This document shows positions 17,762 through 25,658 of a stretch of DNA of 64,000 nucleotides, piece after piece. The notes beneath the pieces are model-generated. The model was given only the letters and a program-made list of their open reading frames with translations. It ran no database searches and was not told where the DNA came from. Source of the stretch: Shewanella algicola (GTDB taxonomy: Bacteria > Pseudomonadota > Gammaproteobacteria > Enterobacterales > Shewanellaceae); assembly GCF_014648035.1 (NCBI RefSeq), contig NZ_BMQI01000024.1, positions 1-64,000 of the forward strand, in the 5' to 3' direction. The translations under genes and the position numbers were made by a program. Position 1 is the first letter of the stretch; every line of letters begins with the position of its first letter.

Positions 17762-18301
17762 CTAAAGATCTAACGCATTTTTGGACAAAAACGTTTTAGC
17801 GCTTAACCATAGATAGTTTATTGTATTTTTTTTGATTAAACAAAGAGGGATATAGTTAGGCTGCTTTTGGTCGGCTTTTAACAAATTTATATAGCCATTA
17901 TTATCGTCAATGAGTGAAGCATACGACTCATGAATTAATATATGATTATGCTTGGTTGGATGGACCTTTATTGACATTGAGACCGACTTAAAGGGGCTTG
18001 GATTTGTAGGTGCTCCCCTTACTCTCGGTCCACGTTTAGAAAAGTTAAAATTTAATATATCATCTTCAGATGGCGATGCCGTTCCATCACTTGTAGATCC
18101 CAGCCCCAAATTTAATACCCTTGGTGCGATAGCAGTATAACCTTCACTCTGAAGACTAATTTCAAGAAAAACATCGTTATTATTTATATTAGAATTTAGG
18201 GTACAGTCAACTCCTGCTGTCGCTAAATACTCCCCTTCATAATTATGATTACACCCCAATAATGACAAACCTAAGACTGTAACTGAGATTACCTTTTTCA
18301 T
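17762..18301 (-). CDS. Hypothetical lipoprotein
   Basis: A 179-residue predicted lipoprotein beginning MKKVISVTVLGLSLLGCN, with a clean lipobox (Cys17). This start, with GAGGTG about 8 bases upstream, is preferred to the longer frame from 18355. The mature protein is rich in Asn and Ser, contains two further cysteines that could pair, and matches no family I recognise. Base composition is distinctly AT-rich compared with the B12 genes nearby, and it lies between a mosaic repeat and another orphan gene, which fits recent acquisition. A 16-bp palindrome sits 40 bp upstream. Confidence 0.6.
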   Translation of the reverse strand: MKKVISVTVLGLSLLGCNHNYEGEYLATAGVDCTLNSNINNNDVFLEISLQSEGYTAIAPRVLNLGLGSTSDGTASPSEDDILNFNFSKRGPRVRGAPTNPSPFKSVSMSIKVHPTKHNHILIHESYASLIDDNNGYINLLKADQKQPNYIPLCLIKKNTINYLWLSAKTFLSKNALDL

Positions 18302-18340
18302 TGAAAACACCTCAACCTGAAAATCGTATAGCATTTGTAC

Positions 18341-18356
18341 AGTGCGCATGCGCACT
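18341..18356. promoter_or_regulatory. 16-bp perfect palindrome upstream of orphan lipoprotein
   Basis: agtgcgcatgcgcact reads the same on both strands and lies 40 bp before the lipoprotein ATG at 18301. The GC-rich core stands out against AT-rich surroundings. It could be an operator or a remnant of a repeat; the sequence alone does not decide. Confidence 0.35.
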
Positions 18357-18581
18357 TATTGGGATTAACACGCATATGAATTTGCCACGTAAAAGAAGAC
18401 TAAATACGAATTATTATTCAATATACTTACAATAACTTACTTCAAATACCCCAAATATACCAGCCGACTACATGTGCATGGGAATTCTGCTTGAAAGCTT
18501 AAACATCATTGGCTTTATTTTTGGGTACTATTACTCAATATTTGATTTTGCATAATTAGGAGGGAAACAAACTTTGGGGAA

Positions 18582-19151
18582 ATGAGTCACCCCCCTAAAC
18601 CGTTTATGGACAAAAGTGGATTAGAAGTTACCTTTTTATTAAAGTTTACCCTCCCCCGACTAAATTCGACTAAATTTAACGCTTTTTTGGACAAAGACAT
18701 GTTTAAAGATGGCCTAGTGAATGACCGTAAATTGCACAGAATGACTAAATCTCTACTAGGTTCTGCCTCTGATAATGTTAAAATCTCCGCAACAGAATTA
18801 CCGAGAAACTCAATGTTTATCCATCATGTTAACGGCATCGACTGGCTAGTGATCACAGCTTTTGAAGAACTGAAAACGATGTTTATCGAAGAAGCCGGTA
18901 CGATACCCGCTTGCTTCTCTACTGCCAGCGAATTGAGCTTGATTGATCAAGCCAAGCGCACTTATGGGTATTTGCCTACACACAGCGGCGTAATCACCGA
19001 TACAGGTACGTTACAGAGACAGGGTATCGAAGAAGATTTGAACCCACAGCTTGCCTGCTTAGTTGAGGGGCGTGGTCGGGTGTTTATCTATTACGGTGGC
19101 TTTGTGGCTTTTGTTGATGGCGAGCAAACCTTTATTACTCGAATGGACTGA
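18582..19151 (+). CDS. Hypothetical protein
   Basis: A 189-residue protein with no signal peptide or membrane segment and no family I recognise. The N-terminal half is basic and helical (KFTLPRLNSTKFNAFLDKDM); the C-terminal third looks beta-rich (ACLVEGRGRVFIYYGGFVAF). An AGGAGGG sequence lies 17 bases before the ATG at 18582, rather far, so the ATG at 18606 may be used instead. It is AT-rich and orphaned between the hypothetical lipoprotein and the cobalamin operon; together they look like a small accessory insertion. Confidence 0.6.
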   Translation: MSHPPKPFMDKSGLEVTFLLKFTLPRLNSTKFNAFLDKDMFKDGLVNDRKLHRMTKSLLGSASDNVKISATELPRNSMFIHHVNGIDWLVITAFEELKTMFIEEAGTIPACFSTASELSLIDQAKRTYGYLPTHSGVITDTGTLQRQGIEEDLNPQLACLVEGRGRVFIYYGGFVAFVDGEQTFITRMD

Positions 19152-19331
19152 AAATTATCCAATAAGTTGAAATCGGCGAATTGCCCCTAGCTAAAAATGG
19201 GGCAAATGAGTTAGATGCCTAATCAATATGTCGAATTTTCAGCAAATGAAACCATCGATAATTTCGTTGCTTTGTTCAGCAATAAAAGGCGCTACCCTTA
19301 CTTCAACTTGATAGCTCCCAACAAACTTAAA

Positions 19332-19370
19332 TCATAAAAAAGCCTCTGCCCAACAAATGAGAAGAGGCTT
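19332..19370 (-). terminator. Terminator of the cobalamin operon
   Basis: On the minus strand, an 8-bp stem (aagcctct 19363-19370 pairing with agaggctt 19340-19347, 15-base loop) runs into a T-rich tract. It lies 47 bp after the cobO stop codon. Confidence 0.75.
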
Positions 19371-19416
19371 GACTGCCTATTCGATGGTCTACATCACATC
19401 AAACAACATTAATAAA

Positions 19417-20055
19417 TCAATAATCAAATCCAAGTTGCGCTTTAATGCCGTCATTAAACGCGTGCTTTATCGGTTGAATCTCGCTCACTGTATCGGCTAA
19501 CTCAATAATGTCGCGATGACAAGCGCGCCCGGTAATAATCACATGTTGCATTGGTGGACGGTTTTTAAGTGCAGTTAATACTCGCTCAAGCTCGATGTAG
19601 TGATAACTCACCATATAGGTTAACTCATCAAGCAGCACCAAATTCACCGACTCATCTTTTAACAATTTTTCGGCTTCAACCCAGGCTTCCATTGCCGCTT
19701 GGGTGTCTGTTTCTTTATCTTGAGTTTCCCAGGTAAAACCGGTTCCCATGACATGAAACTCAACGCCTGCGCCTTCTAATAAATTACGCTCACCACAAGC
19801 CCAAGTGCCTTTAATAAACTGCACTACAGCCGCTTTATGACCATGACCCACAGCGCGAGCAACCGAGCCAAAACCCGAGGTTGATTTACCTTTACCGTTA
19901 CCGGTGAGCACCAACAAAATCCCCTTTTCATCTTGCGCGGCAGCAATTTGAGCGTCTACGCCTTGCTTTACTTTTTGCTGGCGCGCTTTGTGACGCTCTG
20001 CTTTAGTGACATCAATCGCGTTGGTTTGTTCAGTTTGTTGGTTATCCGTTGTCAT
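19417..20055 (-). CDS. cobO: Cob(I)yrinic acid a,c-diamide adenosyltransferase
   Basis: Transfers the adenosyl group of ATP to the cobalt of reduced corrinoids, making adenosylcobalamin precursors; CobO/BtuR/CobA(Salmonella) family, 212 residues. The P-loop is visible as LTGNGKGKSTSGFGSVARAV, preceded by a basic helical N-terminus. Other landmarks are WACGERNLLE and the Walker B-like VLLDELTYMV. It is the last gene of the cob operon, 142 bp after cobU, the widest gap in the operon, so an additional promoter is possible. A terminator follows. Confidence 0.93.
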   Translation of the reverse strand: MTTDNQQTEQTNAIDVTKAERHKARQQKVKQGVDAQIAAAQDEKGILLVLTGNGKGKSTSGFGSVARAVGHGHKAAVVQFIKGTWACGERNLLEGAGVEFHVMGTGFTWETQDKETDTQAAMEAWVEAEKLLKDESVNLVLLDELTYMVSYHYIELERVLTALKNRPPMQHVIITGRACHRDIIELADTVSEIQPIKHAFNDGIKAQLGFDY

Positions 20056-20184
20056 AGCTGTATTCCTGTCAATGTGCTCATATCCAAATGCGCTTATATT
20101 ACGCCAACAATACGAGCGATTGGCTGCAAATGGATCTGATTAATCGGTATTTGTTGTACATCGAATCAATGTACGATGAAGTCT

Positions 20185-20209
20185 TATTGCTTTAATGCTA
20201 TTGCTTTAA
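20185..20209 (-). repeat. 14-bp tandem duplication over the cobU stop
   Basis: tattgctttaa occurs at 20185-20195 and again at 20199-20209, a period of 14 bp. The cobU stop (TAG on the minus strand, 20198-20200) lies at the junction, so the last codons of cobU are copied immediately after the gene. Confidence 0.8.
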
Positions 20210-20728
20210 CGCCAATGGCAGCCCAGCAACCACCAGCGTCACTTGATCTGCTATTGATGCGATAGCTTGATTTAACCAACCCGCCTCATCGACAAATTGA
20301 CGATTGAGCTCGCCCATTGGCACTATTCCAGAGCCGACTTCGTTACTCACTAACACCACATCACTGTGTAATTGGGTTAGGCATTCAAGCAATGCCGCCT
20401 TTTGTTTAGGCCAACGAACAGGGTTTGGATCGAGTAAATGATTAGTTAATAGCAGCGTTAAACAGTCAATTAAAATGACTTGTTGTGGCTTATCAATTGC
20501 CACTAAGGTTTGGGCAACATCAAAAGCTTGTTCGTGCAATGTCCAGTCATGGACGCTGGACACTCTGTCTTGCTGGTGCTTGGCAATACGTTGAGTCATT
20601 TCATGATCTAGCGCCGTTGCGGTTGCAACATAAACGCACGAATAACCGATGGCGGCGTATTCGGCAACACGCTGCTCTGCAAATCGGCTTTTACCACTGC
20701 GCGCGCCGCCTAACACTAAGTGGATCAT
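20198..20728 (-). CDS. cobU: Bifunctional adenosylcobinamide kinase/guanylyltransferase
   Basis: Phosphorylates adenosylcobinamide and attaches GMP, giving the GDP-cobinamide used by CobS. The 176-residue protein starts with the CobU P-loop MIHLVLGGARSGKSRFAE, followed by SCVYVATATALDHEMTQRIA and the LIDCLTLLLTN and VSNEVGSGIVP motifs characteristic of the family. Its ATG overlaps the cobS stop by one base (TAATG), implying translational coupling. Full-length compared with known CobU (about 180 residues). Confidence 0.95.
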   Translation of the reverse strand: MIHLVLGGARSGKSRFAEQRVAEYAAIGYSCVYVATATALDHEMTQRIAKHQQDRVSSVHDWTLHEQAFDVAQTLVAIDKPQQVILIDCLTLLLTNHLLDPNPVRWPKQKAALLECLTQLHSDVVLVSNEVGSGIVPMGELNRQFVDEAGWLNQAIASIADQVTLVVAGLPLALKQ

Positions 20729-21513
20729 TAGCTTAATCCAACGGCTAATATCACCAGGTAACAGCAGACTTCGCTAATTTGTTGCGCGGCGCCCAAGGTG
20801 TCGCCGGTGTATCCGCCAATTTGTTTGCGGAAAAAGCCACCCAACAAAATTCGCACCAGCCACAACGAAATAAACAGTGCAAATGCCGCAACACCATTTA
20901 GCCACAACAACACAAAAATGCCGCTGGCGATTAAAATAAACAAGTCGTTTAATTGCTGGTATTCAGCAATCGGTTTTGATTTGCTCGTGTCATCATCGCG
21001 AACATATTGCTCACTAAAAATGAAACTCGATGCCAACACTCGGCTCAAGGTGTGACCCGCAATAAGTGCGCTCACCGCCGCCATGGGGCTGTATAGAGCA
21101 AGTTCAACCAGTAATTGCCATTTAAGCAATAACACGAGTCCGAGCGCTAAAGCACCATAACTGCCTAAGCAAGAATCTTTCATAATTCGTAACTTATCAG
21201 CTATTGTCCAACCACCGCCAAAGCCGTCAGCGGTGTCCGCTAAGCCGTCTTCATGAAATCCACCCGTGACGAATACACTCGCAACCATCGACAATAATAT
21301 GGCAATGCTAGTAGGCAAAATTAATTGTGCTAACCAAAACACCAACGCACAAATTAAGCCGATAACTAAGCCGACTAAACCAAAATAACGACTGGCTTTG
21401 TTGAGTTTATCGTTATCAATGACTACCCACGACGGTATTGGGAGCCGAGTAAAAAAACTCATCGCCACAAAAAATAAATTTAACTGCCGCAACCATTTTA
21501 TATCGCCAGACAT
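20728..21513 (-). CDS. cobS: Adenosylcobinamide-GDP ribazoletransferase (cobalamin synthase)
   Basis: Inner-membrane enzyme that joins GDP-cobinamide and alpha-ribazole to complete the lower loop of cobalamin. The 261-residue protein has several hydrophobic helices and the family's acidic signature GFHEDGLADTADGFGGGW, plus IMKDSCLGSYGALAL and GGYTGDTLGAAQQISE. It overlaps cobU by one base and follows cobT by 9 bp. Confidence 0.95.
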   Translation of the reverse strand: MSGDIKWLRQLNLFFVAMSFFTRLPIPSWVVIDNDKLNKASRYFGLVGLVIGLICALVFWLAQLILPTSIAILLSMVASVFVTGGFHEDGLADTADGFGGGWTIADKLRIMKDSCLGSYGALALGLVLLLKWQLLVELALYSPMAAVSALIAGHTLSRVLASSFIFSEQYVRDDDTSKSKPIAEYQQLNDLFILIASGIFVLLWLNGVAAFALFISLWLVRILLGGFFRKQIGGYTGDTLGAAQQISEVCCYLVILAVGLS

Positions 21514-21522
21514 CTTGTTCCT

Positions 21523-22641
21523 TTAAACCACATTATTAACGCCAGCATCATCGAAACTGGCCATTTGATTGTAAAAATTTACTGCCCCTTGAATGAGGGG
21601 TAAGGCCAATGCTGCGCCAGTTCCCTCTCCTAACCTTAATCCTAACGACAACAAAGGTGTAGCCTGCAACGTTTGCAGCATTAATTGATGCCCTTGCTCG
21701 TGCGACTGGTGAGCAAACACTAAATAATCATTTGATTGTGGCGCTAATTTTAGCGCAACTAATGCTGCTGCAGTAGCGATAAAACCATCTATTACGACTA
21801 ATATTTTTTGTTCTGCCGCCGCCAAAATAGCGCCGGTCATTTGTACAATTTCAAAACCGCCCAAGTGGGCTAATATCGACTCAATTGACGTCAGCTCATT
21901 ACGATGTAAATCAATTGCTTGATTAATTAATGTGACTTTTTTGTTTAAGGTTGCATCGTCAATGCCCGTTCCGCGCCCTACACATAGTTCAACATCAAGA
22001 TTAAGCACTGCCGCCATTACCGCCGCTGCAGCACTGGTATTGCCTATGCCCATTTCACCTAAGGCAATCATGCTACAACCATTATCGACATGCCTTTTGA
22101 CCAACTGCTTTGCAAACTCAAAACCCTGACGGACTTGAGCTAACAACATAGCCGGTTGCAAATGCATGGCTTGAGTTCCCGCACCTAAGCGCTGATTAAC
22201 CACACCACAGTCACTGGCTAATGGTTGTAAAATACCGCAATCGATGACTTCTAATGTAAAACCCACCTGACGACAAAACACATTAATTGCCGCGCCACCA
22301 TGAATAAAATTATGCACCATTTGGGTGGTTACTTCGCTTGGGGCTATCGACACCCCATGCGCTGCAATACCATGGTCAGCAGCAAATACCAGCATGGTAG
22401 GCTTATTGATATACAGCGGTAACTCAGTCACGGTCGATTCAGTGCGTTCAGATTGAGCATTAACCCATTCACTTTCGCGGCTATATTGCACTCTGGCTAT
22501 TTGTAACGCTAGAGATTCAAGCTGGCCTAATGCCCCTAGCGGTTTGGTTTTTTGGTTAATTTTGTGCTCAATGGCCTCATCATATTGGCGGTTTGTTGCG
22601 GTAACAGTAAATAACGACTGGGCAATAGATTGCTGATTCAA
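21523..22641 (-). CDS. cobT: Nicotinate-nucleotide-dimethylbenzimidazole phosphoribosyltransferase
   Basis: Activates the lower-ligand base by transferring phosphoribose from nicotinate mononucleotide. The 372-residue protein shows the CobT core: [49 protein letters not shown], and the C-terminal [15 protein letters not shown] with the catalytic glutamate of family members. The length is slightly above the usual ~350, owing to an insertion around residues 55-70. It lies 12 bp after btuC and 9 bp before cobS. Confidence 0.95.
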   Translation of the reverse strand: MNQQSIAQSLFTVTATNRQYDEAIEHKINQKTKPLGALGQLESLALQIARVQYSRESEWVNAQSERTESTVTELPLYINKPTMLVFAADHGIAAHGVSIAPSEVTTQMVHNFIHGGAAINVFCRQVGFTLEVIDCGILQPLASDCGVVNQRLGAGTQAMHLQPAMLLAQVRQGFEFAKQLVKRHVDNGCSMIALGEMGIGNTSAAAAVMAAVLNLDVELCVGRGTGIDDATLNKKVTLINQAIDLHRNELTSIESILAHLGGFEIVQMTGAILAAAEQKILVVIDGFIATAAALVALKLAPQSNDYLVFAHQSHEQGHQLMLQTLQATPLLSLGLRLGEGTGAALALPLIQGAVNFYNQMASFDDAGVNNVV

Positions 22642-22653
22642 TTCTCAATCCTT

Positions 22654-23742
22654 TTATCGACGGTGACGTAAAATAAACAAAAAGAACACACTGCCAAGTG
22701 CAGCAGTAATAATACCGACTGGTAATTCTTGATTGCCCAATAAGCAGCGCGCAATCACATCAATCCATACCATAAATAAACCGCCCAATACCGCAGTTAA
22801 TATCATCGGCTGACGCCCAGAAAACAATAGCCTTACAGTATGCGGGATCATCAAACCCACAAAGCCGATACCGCCACAACTGGCCACCAGCATTGCGGTA
22901 ATCAGTGAACACAGCAGTAGCATGCTTAATCGCAATTTTGCCACATTGACCCCGAGAGTATGCGCGCTCTCATCACCGGCTTGCAGCGCCATTATTTGCC
23001 GTTTAAAGGCCAACATAATCAATAGGCTCGCGCCAACCGTTACCGTAGGAAGCCACAGCTGCGACCAACTGGCTTTAGCAAAACTGCCTAAGCTCCAAAA
23101 CAACACAGATGCAGTCGCTTGCGGACTTGAAAAATACAGTAATAAACTGGTTAAGGCGCCAAACAGAAATGAGGTTGCCACCCCAGATAACAACATACGC
23201 TCAACCTGACTCGTGCGGCCAATACCCGACAAAGCAACCACAAACATTACCGATAAACTGGCACCAATAAAGGCCCCAACAGGTAAACTGAGCATCGACC
23301 AGGACCACCAAGGCTGGTGACCGAGTGACGATACCACCAGCGCGCCATCAAACAGCTGAGCAAAAATCCCCGTTTGGCTAAATAGCGAAATCACCACAAC
23401 TGCACCAAACGATGCCCCAGAGCTAATGCCAAATAAATACGGGTCGGCAAGCGGATTTCGGGTCACGGTTTGCAATACACTCCCCGCAATAGACAACCCT
23501 GCTCCCGCCACAAACGCCAGCAAAATACGCGGTAAACGCAGCTCTAATATAATCCGCTGGCTTAAACTTGCGCTCTGGCCTGCATCACTATTACCACTCA
23601 ATAGCGATGTCATAACGCCTAATACGTCAGACAGCATAATATTGGCGGCACCAAAGCTGGCTGCAAAAAAAGGGGTCACTATGGTTGCTAGCACAATCAA
23701 AGCTAACACACTGTAATAGCGGGTATGCGCAGCATTAATCAT
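22654..23742 (-). CDS. btuC: Vitamin B12 ABC transporter permease BtuC
   Basis: FecCD-family permease forming the cobalamin channel in the inner membrane. The 362-residue protein has about ten hydrophobic segments and family signatures RLPRILLAFVAGAGLSIAGS, RNPLADPYLFGISSGASFG and CGGIGFVGLMIPHTVRLLF, the last being the ATPase-coupling loop. It overlaps btuD by 8 bp and lies in an operon with cobalamin salvage genes and a riboswitch. A siderophore permease is the alternative, but context favours B12. Confidence 0.92.
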   Translation of the reverse strand: MINAAHTRYYSVLALIVLATIVTPFFAASFGAANIMLSDVLGVMTSLLSGNSDAGQSASLSQRIILELRLPRILLAFVAGAGLSIAGSVLQTVTRNPLADPYLFGISSGASFGAVVVISLFSQTGIFAQLFDGALVVSSLGHQPWWSWSMLSLPVGAFIGASLSVMFVVALSGIGRTSQVERMLLSGVATSFLFGALTSLLLYFSSPQATASVLFWSLGSFAKASWSQLWLPTVTVGASLLIMLAFKRQIMALQAGDESAHTLGVNVAKLRLSMLLLCSLITAMLVASCGGIGFVGLMIPHTVRLLFSGRQPMILTAVLGGLFMVWIDVIARCLLGNQELPVGIITAALGSVFFLFILRHRR

Positions 23743-24544
23743 TGTATTGACTCACTCTATTATTGGTCTGGTAACCATAAAAATAACTGATTAACGGCTT
23801 ACCATGCTGAGGATGTTGGTTAACCTCGCAGCACACGCCAAATACATCACTAATCTGCCGTTCGGTCAGCACTGCGGTTGGATTGCCTTTAGCGATAAGC
23901 TTGCCCTGATCAAGTAACAGTAATTTATCACACATGGCACTGGCTAAATTTAAGTCGTGGATTGAGGCGATGACGCTTATTCCAAGCGAAGCCACCAATT
24001 CTAAAATTTGAATTTGGTATCGAATATCCAAGTGGTTGGTTGGCTCGTCTAAAATAAGGATTTGCGGTTGCTGCACAATTGCACGGGCAATAAGCGCACG
24101 TTGTTTTTCGCCACCAGACAAATGCTCGTAGGGTTGCTGGGCATGTTGAGTAAGGCCCACTTTAGTTAATGCGCTATCAACTAACTGGCGGTCATGTTGA
24201 GTTGTCGCGTCAAATAAGCCTTTATGTGGTGTTAACCCCATGGTGACTAATTGCTCTGTGGTGAGGTCAAAATAATGCGGTGTATCTTGTTGTACCACGG
24301 CAACGGTGCGCGCTAATGCCTTAGGCGAGTATTCGCTAATGTGTTTAGAAAAAAGCGTAATTTTGCCGCTGCTAGGTTCAATATAACGATACAAACAGCG
24401 CAATAGGCTCGACTTACCGGCACCATTAGGGCCAATAAGCCCTAACATTTGCCCTTTAGGTAAGCTGAAATGAATATCTGCAAGAATGGTTTTACCGTCA
24501 ACTTGCCAAAAAAGGTGTTCGACATCTAATACCGACTCAGACAT
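23735..24544 (-). CDS. btuD: Vitamin B12 ABC transporter ATP-binding protein BtuD
   Basis: Energises cobalamin import with BtuC and BtuF. The 269-residue ATPase has Walker A (GLIGPNGAGKSSLLRCLY), Q-loop, the signature LSGGEKQRALIARA, Walker B plus D-loop (ILILDEPTNHLDI) and switch His (ASIHDLNLA). It is the first full gene of the operon. Upstream in order are an overlapping 17-codon leader frame, a hairpin and a cobalamin riboswitch, so expression should fall when B12 is plentiful. GAGG lies 8 bases before the ATG. Confidence 0.92.
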   Translation of the reverse strand: MSESVLDVEHLFWQVDGKTILADIHFSLPKGQMLGLIGPNGAGKSSLLRCLYRYIEPSSGKITLFSKHISEYSPKALARTVAVVQQDTPHYFDLTTEQLVTMGLTPHKGLFDATTQHDRQLVDSALTKVGLTQHAQQPYEHLSGGEKQRALIARAIVQQPQILILDEPTNHLDIRYQIQILELVASLGISVIASIHDLNLASAMCDKLLLLDQGKLIAKGNPTAVLTERQISDVFGVCCEVNQHPQHGKPLISYFYGYQTNNRVSQYND

Positions 24545-24590
24545 GGCTTGTACCTCGCCATGACCAAATCACTTTAATAAAAATAAACAT
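24537..24590 (-). CDS. Leader ORF (17 codons) overlapping the btuD start
   Basis: Between riboswitch and btuD there is an ATG (24588-24590) with an excellent Shine-Dalgarno (GGGGAG, five bases away). It opens a 17-residue frame, MFIFIKVIWSWRGTSHV, whose stop overlaps the first codons of btuD in another frame. The Shine-Dalgarno abuts the right arm of the hairpin that follows the riboswitch. Translation of this leader could couple to btuD. Whether it is translated is unproven; the peptide itself looks like a hydrophobic leader without family resemblance. Confidence 0.4.
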   Translation of the reverse strand: MFIFIKVIWSWRGTSHV

Positions 24591-24599
24591 AATAACTCC

Positions 24600-24618
24600 C
24601 CTAAGTTGCCCGCTTAGG
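24600..24618 (-). promoter_or_regulatory. Hairpin between riboswitch and the leader RBS
   Basis: On the minus strand cctaag (24613-24618) pairs with cttagg (24600-24605) around a 7-base loop cgggcaa. The right arm runs directly into the GGGGAG ribosome binding site of the leader frame. No T-tract follows. This fits a riboswitch expression platform that controls translation by masking the RBS. Confidence 0.6.
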
Positions 24619-24631
24619 TATGGATATTGAA

Positions 24632-24733
24632 GTAATTCAAAGCTGGTATCTGACTTATATTCAATAGGTTATTGAACATCTACAGTTGCGGGTACAGTTT
24701 GGGCTTATCCCAATTCCCAATACCTTGAATTAC
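24632..24733 (-). promoter_or_regulatory. Cobalamin riboswitch
   Basis: Read on the minus strand, this 102-base leader has the B12-box core (accc gcaactgta, at about 24679-24691), a ggataagccc-type stem-loop, and the aagtcagatacc end typical of cobalamin aptamers. It is closed by a perfect 9-bp P1 stem: gtaattcaa (minus strand of 24725-24733) with ttgaattac (minus strand of 24632-24640). It lies between the cobC stop and btuD, so it should repress the btuDC-cobTSUO operon when cobalamin is bound. cobC, upstream of it, escapes direct control. Confidence 0.87.
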
Positions 24734-24740
24734 ATAATGA

Positions 24741-25451
24741 TTAACGTGTATCAGTTGGCAACATTTGCGGCCAATTTAATCTAAAGGTCACTTCAGGTTG
24801 CTGCGTTTGATTATCAGCTAAAGGCGTAACGTCATCGCTTGGTTCAATCCAGTACACATCAACAGACATAATAGCAGCATAGGGGATGGCAAGGTTAGAG
24901 AATAATCCGTTGTTTTGGCTGCTTTTAAGCACATAAGCCATAATGCAGCGCATTACCCCGCCGTGCGTCACCACCAGAGCTTGCAGGTTATTTACTTCAG
25001 GTTCATCTGCTGCATTTAGCGAGTGCCACATACTGTCGATCACCGCCATAAAGCCTTGTTGCACCCGTTGATAAAAATCTACCAAACTCTCGCCATTTTC
25101 GGGTGTATTGGCGACTTGCCATGGGTCTTGCCAGTACGCATCAAATTGGCTTGGGCTGGCCTGATAAATCGCATCATAGGTTTGGCCGTCCCATACGCCA
25201 AAGTTAACTTCTTGCAATGCAGGCAGTACAGTAAGAGGTAAGTTTAATTGTTGAGCAATGTTGGCCGCAAAGTTTTGGCAACGCACTAATGGCGAGCTAA
25301 AAATTTGCTCAATAGGCTGTGGCACACAACTAAAAGCCTGGTGCATTTTTTCTCGGCCCAGCTCTGTTAGTGCCACATCTATTTGGCCACGGGCGATTTC
25401 ACCGCCCTCGCACTCACCGTGACGCAAAAATACAATTCTGGCTTGTTTCAT
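24741..25451 (-). CDS. cobC: Histidine phosphatase, alpha-ribazole phosphatase type
   Basis: Expected to dephosphorylate alpha-ribazole-5'-phosphate or cobalamin-5'-phosphate in lower-loop assembly. The 236-residue phosphoglycerate-mutase-like protein has the catalytic RHGE motif near the start (VFLRHGECEGG), SSPLVRCQNFA, an acidic VNFGVWDGQTYD and the second His in VVTHGGVMRC. The family is broad, but position directly upstream of the B12 operon supports CobC. It is longer than Salmonella CobC (about 200), with extra C-terminal residues. It is divergent from metH and precedes the riboswitch. Confidence 0.83.
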   Translation of the reverse strand: MKQARIVFLRHGECEGGEIARGQIDVALTELGREKMHQAFSCVPQPIEQIFSSPLVRCQNFAANIAQQLNLPLTVLPALQEVNFGVWDGQTYDAIYQASPSQFDAYWQDPWQVANTPENGESLVDFYQRVQQGFMAVIDSMWHSLNAADEPEVNNLQALVVTHGGVMRCIMAYVLKSSQNNGLFSNLAIPYAAIMSVDVYWIEPSDDVTPLADNQTQQPEVTFRLNWPQMLPTDTR

Positions 25452-25498
25452 TTAATGCCACCTCAGCCTTGCCCTTTGAATAAAAACTCGCGTATTAT

Positions 25499-25522
25499 AG
25501 CCGTCTATACGTTTATATGTCT
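25499..25522. promoter_or_regulatory. Tandem MetJ boxes (met operator)
   Basis: Three adjacent 8-mers resemble the met-box consensus AGACGTCT: agccgtct (25499-25506, 7/8), atacgttt (25507-25514, 6/8) and atatgtct (25515-25522, 6/8). They are contiguous, as MetJ requires, and lie in the metH-cobC divergent intergenic region. MetJ-SAM repression of metH is the natural reading; an effect on cobC is possible. Confidence 0.7.
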
Positions 25523-25658
25523 AAATGAAGTTTTTAGGTCATCATTCAGAATAGACTCTTTGCCTTGTACAATGAGTATATCGCCCTTTTTATCAATTTA
25601 AGGGTATGCTTATCTCTAATAAGGTATCAAGTAACATAGCGATAAAAAGGTAACAGTT

